In this document: piece after piece, positions 34,279 through 46,381 of the stretch
Numbering within the stretch: the stretch's first letter is position 1
Layout: each line of letters opens with the position of its first letter
Assembly (NCBI RefSeq): GCF_031143425.1
Contig: NC_090440.1
Span: forward strand, 1,272,845,123 to 1,272,909,122
DNA from: Pleurodeles waltl
Lineage: Eukaryota; Chordata; Amphibia; Caudata; Salamandridae
Direction of reading: 5' to 3'
Length of the DNA stretch: 64,000 nt
Position numbers and translations under genes: made by a program
Notes under the pieces: model-generated
Database searches by the model: none
What the model was told of the DNA's origin: nothing
What the model saw: the letters and a program-made list of their open reading frames with translations, nothing else

Positions 34279-34560
34279 TTTCCTTTGCCTGCTTCTTTTC
34301 CCGCCGATGTGTCCCCTGCAGCCCCTCCTGCCTCCCCCCTTCTTCTCACCATTTCCTTGCCTGCCTCTTTTTTCCCGCTGCTGCGTCCCTTGCGGCCCCT
34401 CCCGCCTCCCCCCTCCTTCTCACCGTTTCCTTGCCGCCTCTTTTTTCCCACTGCTGCGTCCCTTGCGGCCCCTCCCGCCTCCCCCCTCCTTCTCACCGTT
34501 TCCTTGCCTGCCTCTTTTTTCCCGCCGCTGCGTCCCCTACAGCCCCACCCATCAGCCCTC
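34279..34560 (+). repeat. Four 73-74-bp LINE 5' UTR monomers
   Basis: Units beginning TTTCCTTTGCCT or TTTCCTTGCC start at 34279, 34352, 34426 and 34499. Each holds a T-run, a CCCGCTGCTGCGTCCC core and a run of cytosines. The period differs from the ~263-bp units of copy 1, though the core resembles part of them. Confidence 0.8.
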
Positions 34561-34609
34561 TCATTCGCCAGGCCCTCCCACCTCCCAGCTGCCACTCCCA
34601 CCCTCCCCT

Positions 34610-37600
34610 CCTCTTTTGGCAGCCACGGCAAAGGCAAGCCCGTCGGCACCCGTCCGCGCCTGGACCATGCCCAGCGCCAGAACCCCTGGCCCTGGCAACA
34701 GCCACCCCGTCAGCATTCGCTATAAAGCCGACAACCTCCGTGCACTCAACACCAGCCGAGACACCACCTGCTTCCAGGCCTCTCCAAAGAGCACGCACGG
34801 ACCCTTCTCCTGTCACAACTGCAGCTTCACCTGCAACAGAGCCTACAAACCTCCTAGGATCAAGACCAACCACCTCCGTTGCATACTCCTCAACACCGGC
34901 TCAGCACGCAAGCACCCCATCGAAGTCTGGGACCTGCTCGAATCCACCGCCCTGGACATGGCCTTTCTAACCAAAACTTGGTGGAACGACTCCTCAGCAC
35001 CCGACATCGCCATAGCCATCCTGAACCGATACACAGTTGCGCGCTGAGACCGCACAAACAGAATCGAAGGAGGCATAGCCATTGTCCACAAAGCCACCCT
35101 CGAAGTAAAAACCACCCTGGATGACTCCTTCAGTGCCGCCGAACTCCTTCACTTCCAAGTCTGCACCGACCCCAACACCACGCTCAGAGGAACACTCATC
35201 TATAGACCCCCAGGACCCAATGCACCTTTCAGAAATGCCATCGCCGACCTGGCCAGCACCCACGCACTCGCCTCCACGGACTACATCCTCCTTGGGGACC
35301 TGAACTTTCACCTCGAAAACAACAATGACACCAACTCCACCACCCTGAGCGAAAACCTCGCCAACCTCGGCTTCACACAGCTGGTCAACACACCCACCCA
35401 CACAGCTGGTCACACCCTTGACCCCATCTTCTCCACAAGCAACCACGTCACCTTCAACCATACCACCGAACTCTACTGGACCGACCACCACTGCATCCAC
35501 TTCACCTTCAAGAAACAGACAGAACACCACCTCACCAAACAACCACCACGCCGTCGATGGGGCAAAGTAATTGAATTTCAACTAACCAACGCCCTAGCCC
35601 AGAAACCACCCGTCAACACCACCGACCCTGACATCGCGGCACACAACCTCAAGCTATGGATCAATGACTGCGCCGACCGCCTTGCTCCACTCAGAAAACC
35701 CTCCAACAACCACATCAACAAAAAAGCCACCTGGTTCACTGACGACCTCCAAGCCTCCAAACACCACTGCCAAAAACTCAAGCAAATATGCCCCCTCTAA
35801 CGCACTCCAGACAACCACACGGCACTCAAGGATGCCACACGCAAACACCACCAACTCATGAGGGTAGCAAAAAGATCCTCCTTTAAAACCCACCTAGAAA
35901 ACAATGCCCACGACTGCAAAGAACTTTTCAGCATAGTAAAAGAACTCTCCAACCCAAACGCCACCGTCAACGACATCAACCCCTCCCAAGAACTATGCGA
36001 TGCCCTAGCAACCGCCTTCCACCAAAAAATCACGGAGATCCACGACAGCTTCAACTCCCCTCACACTCCGAACGCTCCTACCCCACGCACCACGAACTCC
36101 ACCCGCTCCAGCCGACTGACCTCCTGGACCAACATCAGCGTCGACGAAACCCGCAAGACCATGAACTCCATCCACTCCGGATCACCATCAGACCCCTGCC
36201 CACACCACATCTTCAACAAAGCAGACACAGCCATTGCACCACACCTACGGAAAGCCATCAACATCTCCTTCGAAACTGCAAGATTCCTGGAAAGCTGGAA
36301 ACACGCCGAAATCAACGCCCTTCTCAAGAAACCAAAGCCGGACCCCAAGGACGTGAAAACCTTCCGGCCCAGCTCCCTTTCCCGGCGAAGGTCATCGAGA
36401 AAATCGTCAACACTCAGCTCACTCGATACCTCGAAGACAACAACATCCTCGACCCCTCCCAGTCCGGCTTCAGACACAAACACAGCACCAAAACCGCCCT
36501 CCTCGCCGCCACAGACGACATCAGAAGCCACCTCAACAATGGAGAAACATCAACCCTCATCCTCCTAGACCCAACAGCCGCCTTTGACACCGTCTGTCAC
36601 CACACCCTAAAATCCCTCACCTCGCAGCAGGAATCCAGGATCAGGCCCTCGAATGGACTGCATCCTTCCTCGCCGGCAGAACCCAAAGACGCTGCCTCCC
36701 CCATACCAATCCAAAGCTTTCAACATCATCTGCGGTGTACCCCAGGGCTCATCCCTCAGCCCGACACTGTTCAACATCTACATGGCCCCCCTTGCACAAG
36801 TGGCCTGTCAGCACAACCTCAACACCATCCCCTAAGCCGACGACACCCAACTGATCCTCTCCTTCACCAAGGACCCGCACACTGCCAAAACCAACCTCCA
36901 CGAGGGACTAAAAGCCATCGCCGACTGGATGAGAGACAGCCGGCTAAAACTGAACTCGGACAAAACAGAGGTCCTCATCCTTGGGCGCACCCCCTCCGCC
37001 TGGGACAACTCATGGTGGCCGTCCACGCTGGGTCCCCCACAGACACTCACCGACAGCGAACGAAACATCAGCTTCACCCTCAACTCCTCACTCTCCATGT
37101 CAAAGCAGGTCAGCGCCATCTCCTCCTCCTGCTACAACACCCTCTGCATGGTTCGCAGAGTTTACAAATGGATCCCAACAGAAACAAGAAGAACAGTAAC
37201 CCAGGCCCTCGTCAGCAGGAGACTCGACTACGGCAACACCCTCTACACCAGTATCTCATCCAAACTCCTCCAACGCCTCCAACGCATCCAAAACGCCTCC
37301 GCCCGACTCATCCTCAACATCCCTTGCCATTGCCACATCACCCCCCACCTAAGAGACCTTCACTGGCTCCCCGTCAACAAGAGGATCACCTTCAAGCTCC
37401 TCACCTACGCACACAAGGCAGTCCACAACACCGGACCATCATACCTGAACAACAGACTCAGCTTCTACACCCCCACCCGGCATCTCCGCTCCACTAACCT
37501 CGCCCTCGCCTCCATCCCCCACATCCGTCGCAAATCTTCTGGTGGCACATCATTCTCGTACCTCGTCGCCAAGACCTGGAACACCCTCCCACCGGATCTA

Positions 37601-37663
37601 CGACAGACCCAGGACATTCTTTCCTTCAGAAAACTCCTCAAGACTTGGCTCTTTGAGCAGTAG
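34610..37663 (+). pseudogene. LINE ORF2-like protein, copy 2 (stops and frameshifts)
   Basis: Domain order equals copy 1. The leader contains HGPFSCHNCSFTC (C-x2-C-x3-C). The endonuclease has YRPPGP, GDLNFHL (Asp at 35297) and TDHHCIHF. The RT has NFRP-like entry, LLDPTAAFDTVCH (motif-A Asp intact), GVPQGSSLSPTLFNIY, and a damaged motif C in which Tyr of YADD is TAA (36833-36835). Further disruptions are TGA at 35045-35047, TAA at 35798-35800, and frame changes near 36380 and 36615. The C-terminal part from 36929 to the stop at 37661 is open and ends FRKLLKTWLFEQ. It is older than copy 1 by number of lesions, and certainly inactive. Confidence 0.85.
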
Positions 37664-38279
37664 CAGCAGCCTCCCCCCCCCCCCAGCGCCTTGAAACCCT
37701 CACGGGTATGTAGCGCGCTTTACAAATTGATTGATTGATTTATTGATGAGCTATTAAACAAAATTCTAGACTAATTTGTGCAATAAAAAGGACTGCCCAT
37801 ATACCACACCAAAGTCATCTTGATGGTCCAGAGATGTGCCTGGATTGGTCCAGATTCTGCTGCTAACCAGTCATTGTGAATTTTAGATTCCAATTTTTGG
37901 TTCATGACCTATTGTTTGGTCCTAGTCCATACACTACAATGAGGAGCAGTATTTCTTTGATTCCCTCAGGCAATTACTACAAACACCCTTACCTCTGCTC
38001 TCAAAGGCTTGCCTATTCCAGGGACTATCAATTCCCTCATCTAGAAAATAACATAGGGGTTCAGAGATGATTTTCCACCCATTTCCCTCTTGTTCCCCCC
38101 TAACAATACAACTATTCGAAGGTCATACCACCTACGCCAGCTACTACATTTCCCTTTCCAACTACCAATAGTGTTGATGCCCTCTCAAACATAGATTACC
38201 TGTAACAATGAATAGCCATAGTATTGTTTTGGACACTGATTTGGAAGCTTCTGCCCCAAAGGGAGGCCCAAAGGACAGT

Positions 38280-40070
38280 CCACCCAGTCTTTGTGTGGCT
38301 CGATATTTTACAATACTCAGTTGAAACATTGCAGGACTTAACGAGAAAATTAAAACCCTGACTGGTTGGCTTTTATCACCAGGTTTGACATCATAGTCCT
38401 GCAGGAAAATTGGGCTATTTCGCCAATATCCTGTGAGGGTTTCAAATGTTATTCCCCTCCAGATTCCCCCTCTTTGATGGGCACAGCTAAGGGAGGGCTC
38501 ACTATCTGGATTACTCTGAGACTTCAGGTCGAAGCTACGGTGATTGACTCAGGGAGTTCGACCTTGTTAACTCTGTGGATACAAGAAAAAACATCACATT
38601 TTTAGTTTTACATTAATACTTTTTATAATAATGATTTTGTTGAAAACATTTGTATTCATTTTATACAGTTGTTCAATTTCCTTTGAAAATTTCAGTCCGC
38701 AGGTAAAAAAAAAAGCCCAACCCCTTTCCCCCTTTACTTCTTGTGCAGGTATTTTAATGCCAAGTTGGAGGATTGTACCCTGGTTTCAGGGGCAGTAGTG
38801 GATTAATCTCCTGGGGTGGCTATAGATGGCAGAGGGGTAGAGCTGGCTAGATGCATAGCTACATCAGACTCAGTCAAACTTGTTAGTACCCACAGAGGGA
38901 ATGGTAATGTTTTGCTGTCCTTTAGAGGGCGGGGCAGTGACTCAATTATAGATTATAAGTTTGCAACTAAGAACGTCTTGACCTGGATCTCTAAGCGAGA
39001 GATCATGCAGACAGAGTGGGGGGATCAGAATGCCCTTTTAGCTAGAGGCCTACTACTGGTAACTAGGCACACACACTAAACCAAATTAAGTTATATCTCC
39101 CAACGCTCTGCTGATGGCCCATCACAAAGAACCAGAAGAGACCAGGAATTTATTATCGAAGTCTCTTCAGGTTTTTTGTCTAAATTGTTAAGAAGACCTA
39201 AGTGGGGATAGTATGTCCGCATATTACAATAGCTTAACTCATGGAATTAGACATTTTCTGCTCAAACCCTCTTGGCCCAATGAGGGAGGGCCCGAGGGTT
39301 TGATGAACACTGTTCAGCAGCTAACCATAGGATGAGGAAGGCAATGACTGCTTCCCCCTTAGGGGGCTCGAGAAGCCCGCTTGGCCTACAAATGGGCCCT
39401 GAAAAGTAGGAAGGAGGCACTGTTAAAGAGAGATTTGGAGCTTTTGGAGTCTGCTGCTGTGGGGAATAACAGTAAGACTTCTGGGACACAGTCAAAAAAT
39501 TAGGCATAGAAATGTCCCAGAAAGCCCTCTCCTTCAATGTTATGTTTTTGGATCTGACTGGGTCTCGCATTTCAGTACAATATATTTTATAGAGGAGAAT
39601 GTTGGTATGGCAAGTTCTCTGATGTGCACTTATCAGAAGTAGAGTTAGCAGTACAACAGAGTTTGGGTTGAAAGCCCCAAGACCAGATGGGGGCCCAATC
39701 GACCTTATAAAAATGCAAAGATGATTTGTTGGGCCCATTGATTACCAACATGTTAAATCAGTCCTTGAATCTAAAGATTCCTGATTCTTGGTCTTTGTCC
39801 ACCATTGTGCCCCTACTTGAAAAGGGGATTGGCTCGATCTTGCTTCACAGATCACCCAGAAACTTTCCAGGTATAACAAGTATCACCACAACCCTTTCTT
39901 TGGAAAATGTTGTGAACATTTGTCAAATGGTGCCAAAGATATTGGCAAGTGAAAAAACACTTTTTCTAATGAAACATGGTCCTAACTATAACTACCTAGT
40001 GGCAAAACTGCCTTTCTCAATGACCAAATTAAGCACAGAGCCATCACATGACTTCCATTTATAGCATATT
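38280..40070 (+). pseudogene. Decayed LINE with endonuclease and RT start
   Basis: The plus strand reads NIAGLNEKIKTLTGW and FDIIVLQENWAI (endonuclease entry, usually .N..GL...... and D.I.LQETW), then AKGGLTIWI. Next come RGVELARCIATSDSVKLVS and GSDSIIDYKF (the later endonuclease block). From about 39640 a remnant of KAPGPDG appears, followed by LLGPLITNMLNQSLNLKIPD and WSLSTIVPLLEKG, which is the RT entry. Many stops interrupt it. The clade is not resolved; it is not the L2 type above. Its downstream part stops before repeat A3. Confidence 0.55.
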
Positions 40071-42878
40071 CACTGCATAATCAACTCTTAATTACCAAGC
40101 AGGCATCACCTTACAACTTCTTTAACAACAGTTTTCAAGTCCTTTAAAGAGCCTCAACCACATATTATTGATTTCACATAAGTAGTTCTTTCACCATCAG
40201 AACTTTGTACAGTCCTGGAGGCTCACCATAATATGATGGTGTGCAAAAGAAGCCTCTTTCTAGCATGGTTACCCCCCCCTTTTAGGCTGTTTGTGAGTGT
40301 GTGCCATTGTGTTTTACTGTGTCACTGGGATCCTGCCTGCCAGGACCCCAGTGCTCATAGTGAAAACCCTATATGTCTGTGTGTTTTGACTGTCTCACTG
40401 GGATCCTGCTAGCCAGGACCCCAGTGTTCATAGTTTGTGGCCTAATGTGTGTGTTGTCAGTAGTGCTTAACTGTGTCACTGAGGCTCTGCTAAACAGAAC
40501 CTCAGTGCTTATGCTCTCTTTACTTCCTAATTTGTCACTGTAGGCTAGTGACTTCATTTCCTAATTCCAATTGGCACACTGGACTCCCCATTTAAGCCCC
40601 TGGTATATGGTACTTAGGTACCCAGGGCATTGGGGTTCCAGGAGATCCTTATGGCCTGCAGTATTTATTTTGCCACCCATAAGGAGCTCAGAGAATCCCT
40701 TTCACAGGACTGCCACTGCAGCCTGAATGAAATAGCGCACACACTATTTCACAGCCATTTTCACTGCACTTAAGTAACTAATGAGTCACCTATATGTCTA
40801 ACCTTCATTTACGGAAGGCTAGGTGCAAAGTTACTAAGTGTGAGGGCACCCTTGCACTGGCATAGGTGCCCCCACGCAGTCCATGGCCAATTCCCTGGAC
40901 TTTGAAAGTACGGGGATGCCATTATACGTGTGCACCACATATAGGTCAATACCTATATGTAACTTCACATTGGCAACCCCGAATATGGCCATGTAAGGTG
41001 TCTAAGATCATGGAACTGTCCCCCCATTTCATATCTGGTATTGGGGAGCCAATTCCAGGCATCCTGGGAGCTCCAGCATGGACCCCCAGTACTGCCGAAC
41101 CAGCTCTCTGAGGCTTGCAATGCAGCTACAGCTGCTGCCACCTCACAGACAGGGTTCTGCCCTCCTGGAGTCTGAGCAGCTCAGTCCCAGGAAGGCAGAA
41201 CAAGGCATTTCCTTTGGGAGCAGGATGTTACATCCTCTCCTTTTGGAAATAGGTGTTACAGGCTGGGGAGGGGTAGCCTCCCCGAGCCTCTGGAAATGCT
41301 TTGAAGGGCAGAGATGGTGCCTTCCTTGCATAAGCCAGTCTACACCGGTTCAGGGACCCCCACTCCTTGCTCTGGCACAAAAATAGACAAACAGAGGGGG
41401 AGTGACCACTCCCCTGTCCATCACCACCCCAGGTGTGGTGCATAGACCTCCTCCAGTGTGTCCCAGACTTCAGCCATCTTGTTTTCCAAGGTGTGGGGAC
41501 ACTCTGGAGGCCTCTGAGTGGTCAGTGCCAGCAGGTGACGTCAGAGACCCCTCCTGATAGGTCCGTACCTGATAAGGTAGCCAATTCCCCTCTCAGCGCT
41601 ATTTAGGGTCTCTCCTGGGGGTTTGTCTTCAGGTTCTGCTAGCAAGTTTCCATCAGGAATCCTCTGCAACCACTACTTCATCCTCTGACCTCGGATCGAC
41701 CACAGACTGCTCCAGGAACCGCTGTAACAGCAATAAAGTATCCAGAAGGACTACTTTTCCTCTGCAACTTCAGCCACAGACAGCAACTGCAACAGTTTCC
41801 ATGGTGTGCACGCTCTGGGGACTCATTGTCTTCACCCTGCACCAGAAGGACAGAAGAAATCTCCCGTGGAGGGACAGAGTCACTCCCTTGGTCCTGCAGG
41901 TACATTCTAAGACAATGACCGGTTCATTTGGACTCCTCTCCTTGAGATGAGCGTGCTTCTTTGAACACAGGTGGTGGACCCCTTTGACACATACTGTCTT
42001 AAGGTATTGCTGTCCAAATTTGAGGGAGGTAATAGCTTGCCTTCCCCGATTGCGACAGTACCCCTGTGCACTGTGTCATCTTCACCTCCTGAGGCCTCTG
42101 TGCACTAGTTGCAAGAATCCTTTGTGCACAGCCTGGCCCAGGTCCCCAACACTCTATCCTACGACGCTCAACTCGCTGAGTTGTCCTCCGGCAGCGTGGG
42201 ACCTTCTTTTGTAGTGCTTCAACAACTGCAATTTGCACCTACTTTGTCCCCTTGTCCTGGGACCTCCGTGGGTGATGCCTGGTCATCTGTGGGTCCCTCT
42301 AGTGTTGGGAGCCCCCTCTACCTCCTCAGTATGAGTTGAGGCCCCCAGGTCCCTCCTGGGTGTAGTCAGCACCACTTTGACACAATCTGTGACTTTGCTT
42401 GAACCAAGGCTTGTTGGACAAATCCTGGCCAGAAACTCACCTGCATCCAACAGCTCTATGTGGGGCATCCATTGCATCATGCAGGAACCTGCAGCCATCT
42501 TCCTTTGGTGCATTTCTGCAGTCTTCGTCCAACCAGGGACTCTTCTTTTGCACCCTCTTCTAGTTTGGCAGGGGCTCCTGTCCTTCCTGGAACTTCTTCC
42601 AACTTCTGGACTTGGTTTCCTCTCCTTGCAGGTCTTCAGGTCAGGGAATCCACAAGTTGTTGAGCGCAGTCTTGCTTGGTTCTTGCAATAATCCTAATCA
42701 CGACTTGTATTGTGTCCTAAGGACACTTGCAGTACTTTACTCCTACTTTCCTGGGCTCTGGGGTGGGGTATTTTACTCACCTTTGTGGTTGTCTTACTCT
42801 CCCAATGATTCTCTACACACTACACTTGTCTAGGGGAGAATTCATGATTCATATTCCACTTTCTTAGTATATGGTTTG

Positions 42879-45614
42879 TGTTAGAAATGGGGTTTCTGGT
42901 TGGCTAGGGTATGCACCTCAGCCAGGCAGAACCTACCCACTCTAGTCAGGGCTTGGGAGTTACACGTCCAAGATAACCCCTGCTCACCCCCTTTGTAGCT
43001 TGGCATGGGCAGTCAGGCTTAATCTGGAGGCAATGTGTAAAGTGTTTGCACAATTCACAACACACGTGACGCACAATGTACACCACAAAGTAAACACAAC
43101 ACTGAGCTTATGTAAAAATAATCTGTATGCACAAAACATAATTAGACCAACATTACACGTGAATAATACCTTGCTACCTTAGCAGTTGTCAGAATGTTAC
43201 ACAAGTTAGTAATACTCTTCAGGAATATGCAGTTGTCACCTTAAAACACGTAAGTACTCAGGATTCTGCAACATAAGCAGTAGTCAGGAATTCTAGAAAA
43301 AGGTATATGCACTTGTCATGAACAATTCCTAAATACCCATAAAAGGAACATTAGAGAATTTACCACAAGTCATATACATACATATCAGCTAGACATGCCT
43401 AGAAAAGGAACATGAGCACATATATGTATCACCAGTAAACAGGTAGGAAATCTAAACAACCAAAAGTCTGTACTGGGCTCCTAGAGCCTAGATTCCCTAA
43501 AAAGTAGCTGTTTTCTGGCCGAAGAGGCACTTCCAGTGCCTAAAGTTGAGTGTAGGGGGCCCCCAGTGCTCCGGCGTGCAAAACGGGGGTCACGCGATGT
43601 TTTTGGGGGAGAGGGGCGGTCTGCAACCTCTCTACCGTGAACGGGGCCCTCCGGGGGCCTATGTTCTTGGTGGGGGCCTGCCTCGGCCTCCTCACACCCT
43701 GTCCCTGGGGTGGGGGGCCAGGCGCGGCCCAACAAACAATTATGGGGGCAAAGGTGGGAAGGGACCTCCGTCGAGGTCTCCCTTCCCGATTCGAGCTGAA
43801 GGAAAAATGCCCGATGTGAAAGGAAAAGGAACATCCTACTCCTGGGGCAGAGACCGGGGAAGGGGCGCTCCCTGCACCTTCCCCGAGTTCTGCTTTGAGG
43901 CTGTCCAGAAGTGGTGCGTGAGTGCAAAGAGATGTTCCCGGACCGCCGTGGTGCTTTGTCGGGAGTTGCCGGCACTTAGTGCCCCGGGGGCGCTCTAAAG
44001 AGCGGACTGTGCCCCGGGGGCACCGAAGAGCGCACGCTACTCGGGCTCGATAAACAAAGGACGTCCGGGCTGCGGTGGAGATTCTGGTTCAGCACAGGAG
44101 TGCTTCCTAAAGCACGGAGGCTCTGTGCTTCGGCCCCACCCCTAGCGGTGATCTAACACTGCAGGGAAGCGCTTCTCCAGTGTGGGGGCACTTCCATAAT
44201 CCTGGGCTGCGGCGGTGATTTCATCCTTCAATTAAGATAGCGCTTCTTCCACGCGCTTGGGCAGAATCTACAGGTATCTTTTTGCAGGGGTCAGGGGCCA
44301 CAACACCCTGCCCCTGGGAACATATAGAGCAGGAAAAAGCACAGGGTTGGTGGGCCCAGCTACAGGCCAGCACAAGGGGTGCAGATGGTGGCAGTTCCTT
44401 CTAGTGACCAGGCAGGTCACAGGTCAGCACAGCAGCAGCAGTCCAAGGTGGTTTCCTGGTGAGTCCATTCATCAGCGTTCTGTGTCCAGTATCAAGTTCC
44501 AAGAGTGTTCAAATTGTGGGGAAAATTCCCCTGTACTTATAGTCAGTTCTTACAGTGTGTTTCAATGGTAGGGAGAGGAGGTTCCAGCCAGTTACAACTG
44601 GTTCTGGGAGTGCCCCCTCTCTACTTTCAGCACAGGTTCCAAACATCAGTGGGGGGTTAACAACCCTATTGTGTGAGGCCAGAGCACAGTCTTTACAAAC
44701 GCAGGTGTGCCCCGCCTCTCCCTTCTCTCAGCCCAGGAAGGCTTTACAATATGTAGATGCACCTCTGTGTCACCTCCACCCTCCCTGTGTTCAGGCTGTC
44801 TGAGAAGTATGCACAAAGCCCAAACTGTCAGTCTGCCTAGATGTTGATTGGAGACAAGCTGCAAAACACCAAAGTCATAAGCACAGATAAATGCACACTT
44901 TCCAGAAGCGGCATTTCTGTGATAGTAATAAAAAATACACCTACACCAGTAGGCAGCATTTCTTACCACTGTTACAACCATACCAAACATGCCTACGCTA
45001 CCCCTCATAAATCAGACAATACCCCTTACACATAAGGCAGGGCATTTCCAATGTAATCCTATGAGAGGGCAGCACTCATAGCAGTGAGACACCAAGTTAG
45101 GCTGTTTGTCACTACCAGGACAGGCCACGCAACATGGCACATGTCCTGCACTCTACATACATGGCACCCTGCTCAAAGGGATAGCTAGGGCGTACCTTAG
45201 GGGTGACTTACATGTAGTAAAAGGGGAGTTCTGGGCCTGGCAAGTAAATTTTGATGCCAGGTCCCTGTGGCAGGAAACTGCGCACACAGTCTCTGTGCTA
45301 GCAGGCCTTAGATAGGTTTGACAGGCTACTTCAGTGGGTGGCGCAAGCAGCACTGCAGGCCCACTAGTAGCATTTAATTTACAGGCCCTGGGTACAGGGA
45401 TACCACTTTACAAGGGACATATAGGTAAATTAAATATGCCAATCAGATAGAATCCAATCATGCCAAATTTGTAAGAGAGAGCACATGCACCTTAGCACTG
45501 GTTAGCAGTGACAAAGTGCTCAGAGTAAAAACGTCAGCCAACAAAGGTCAGAAAAATAAGGAAGCAAAAGCAAAAGGTCTGGGGAATGACCCTGTAAAAG
45601 GGCCAAGTCCAACA
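42879..45614. mobile_element. Family B LTR-like element, copy B1, nested in A3
   Basis: It starts TGTTAGAAATGGGG and ends AAGTCCAACA with a perfect 5-bp target duplication GTTTG (42874-42878 and 45615-45619). Removing it restores continuous family A sequence (..TATGGTTTG/TGTTGCC..) as seen in A2. The 2736-bp unit has a CpG- and GC-rich middle (about 43540-44260), possibly a promoter. It has TG...CA ends and no recognisable retroviral-type genes, so it is read as a solo LTR or non-autonomous LTR-like element. Orientation of transcription is not determined. Confidence 0.8.
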
Positions 45615-45701
45615 GTTTGTGTTGCCCATAGAGCTATTTTCTCCCATTGCATTCTATGGCATTTCCTATTGTTTGCATTGTTCTATGACTATTTACTTGT
45701 C

Positions 45702-46376
45702 TAATTTTGGTGTCTAATGTATATATTGTGTAAAATACTTATTCCAGAAGGAGTATTGTCTCTAAGATATTTTTGGTACTTTGTCACCCAAATAAATACC
45801 TTTATTTTTGGTAACACTGAGTATTGTCTTTATTTGTGTATAAGTATTGTGTAACTATAAGTGGTACTGCATGAGCTTTGCATGTCTCCTATTTCAGCGT
45901 AAGCTGCTCTGCTATAGCTACCTCTATCAGCCTAAGCTGCTAGAATACTACTACATTTCACTAATAAGGGATAACTGGACCTGGTATAAGGTGTTAGTAC
46001 CCAAAGTACCCGCTATAAACCAGGCCAGCCTCCTACACCTTATTTTGATGTCTAGTGAATATATTGTGTTTAATACTTACCTCCAGAAGGAGTATTGCCT
46101 CCAAGATGTTTTAGGGCTTGTGTCACCCAAATAAACTAACTTTATTTTTGGAAACACTGAGTATTGTCTTTACTTGTGTATAAGTGCTGTGTAACTATAG
46201 TGGTATTGAAGGATCTTTACATGTCTCCTAGTTCAGCCTAAGCTGCTCTGCTACAGCTGCTTCTATCAGCCTAAGCTGCTAGAACATTATTGCATTTCAC
46301 TAATAAGGGATAACTGGACCTGGTATAGGGTGTAAGTACCCAAGGTACCCATTACAAACAAGGCCAGCCTCCTACA
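45702..46376 (+). repeat. Tandem duplication of the family A 3' end
   Basis: Two ~338-bp units (45702-46039 and 46040-46376) each include the AATAAA-like segment, the CTAAGCTGCT palindromic block and the terminal CCTCCTACA. The first unit's terminus (46037) is internal and is followed by two bases (cc) and then the second unit. Confidence 0.8.
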
Positions 46377-46381
46377 GATGG

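Larger units (their letters stand above)
34210..37746 (+). mobile_element. L2-clade LINE, copy 2
   Basis: It has the same organisation as copy 1: a CT/GC-rich 5' region with tandem monomers, one ORF with endonuclease and RT, a short 3' UTR (CAGCGCCTTGAAACCCTCACG) and an ATTG-type tail ending near 37746. It lies inside an older LINE (33243-33663 upstream, 38280-40070 downstream). The 5' boundary is approximate and a target duplication was not identified. Confidence 0.85.
40240..46376 (+). mobile_element. Family A LTR-like repeat, copy A3 (with nested element and duplicated end)
   Basis: It starts TGTGCAAAAGAAGCCTC at 40240 and ends GCCTCCTACA at 46376. A perfect 5-bp target duplication GATGG flanks it (40235-40239 and 46377-46381), which proves that everything between belongs to one insertion. 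Near-palindromes lie at 40323-40353, 40396-40426 and 40477-40507. It contains a family B element (42879-45614) and an internal ~338-bp tandem duplication of its own 3' end (from about 45702 and 46040). Without these the unit is about 3 kb, like A1 and A2. Confidence 0.8.

Noticed and set aside
43546..43998. 150-codon Gly/Arg/Pro-rich frame in repeat B1
   Set aside because: It lies in the GC-rich centre of an LTR-like element with open frames on both strands; no conserved counterpart in B2.
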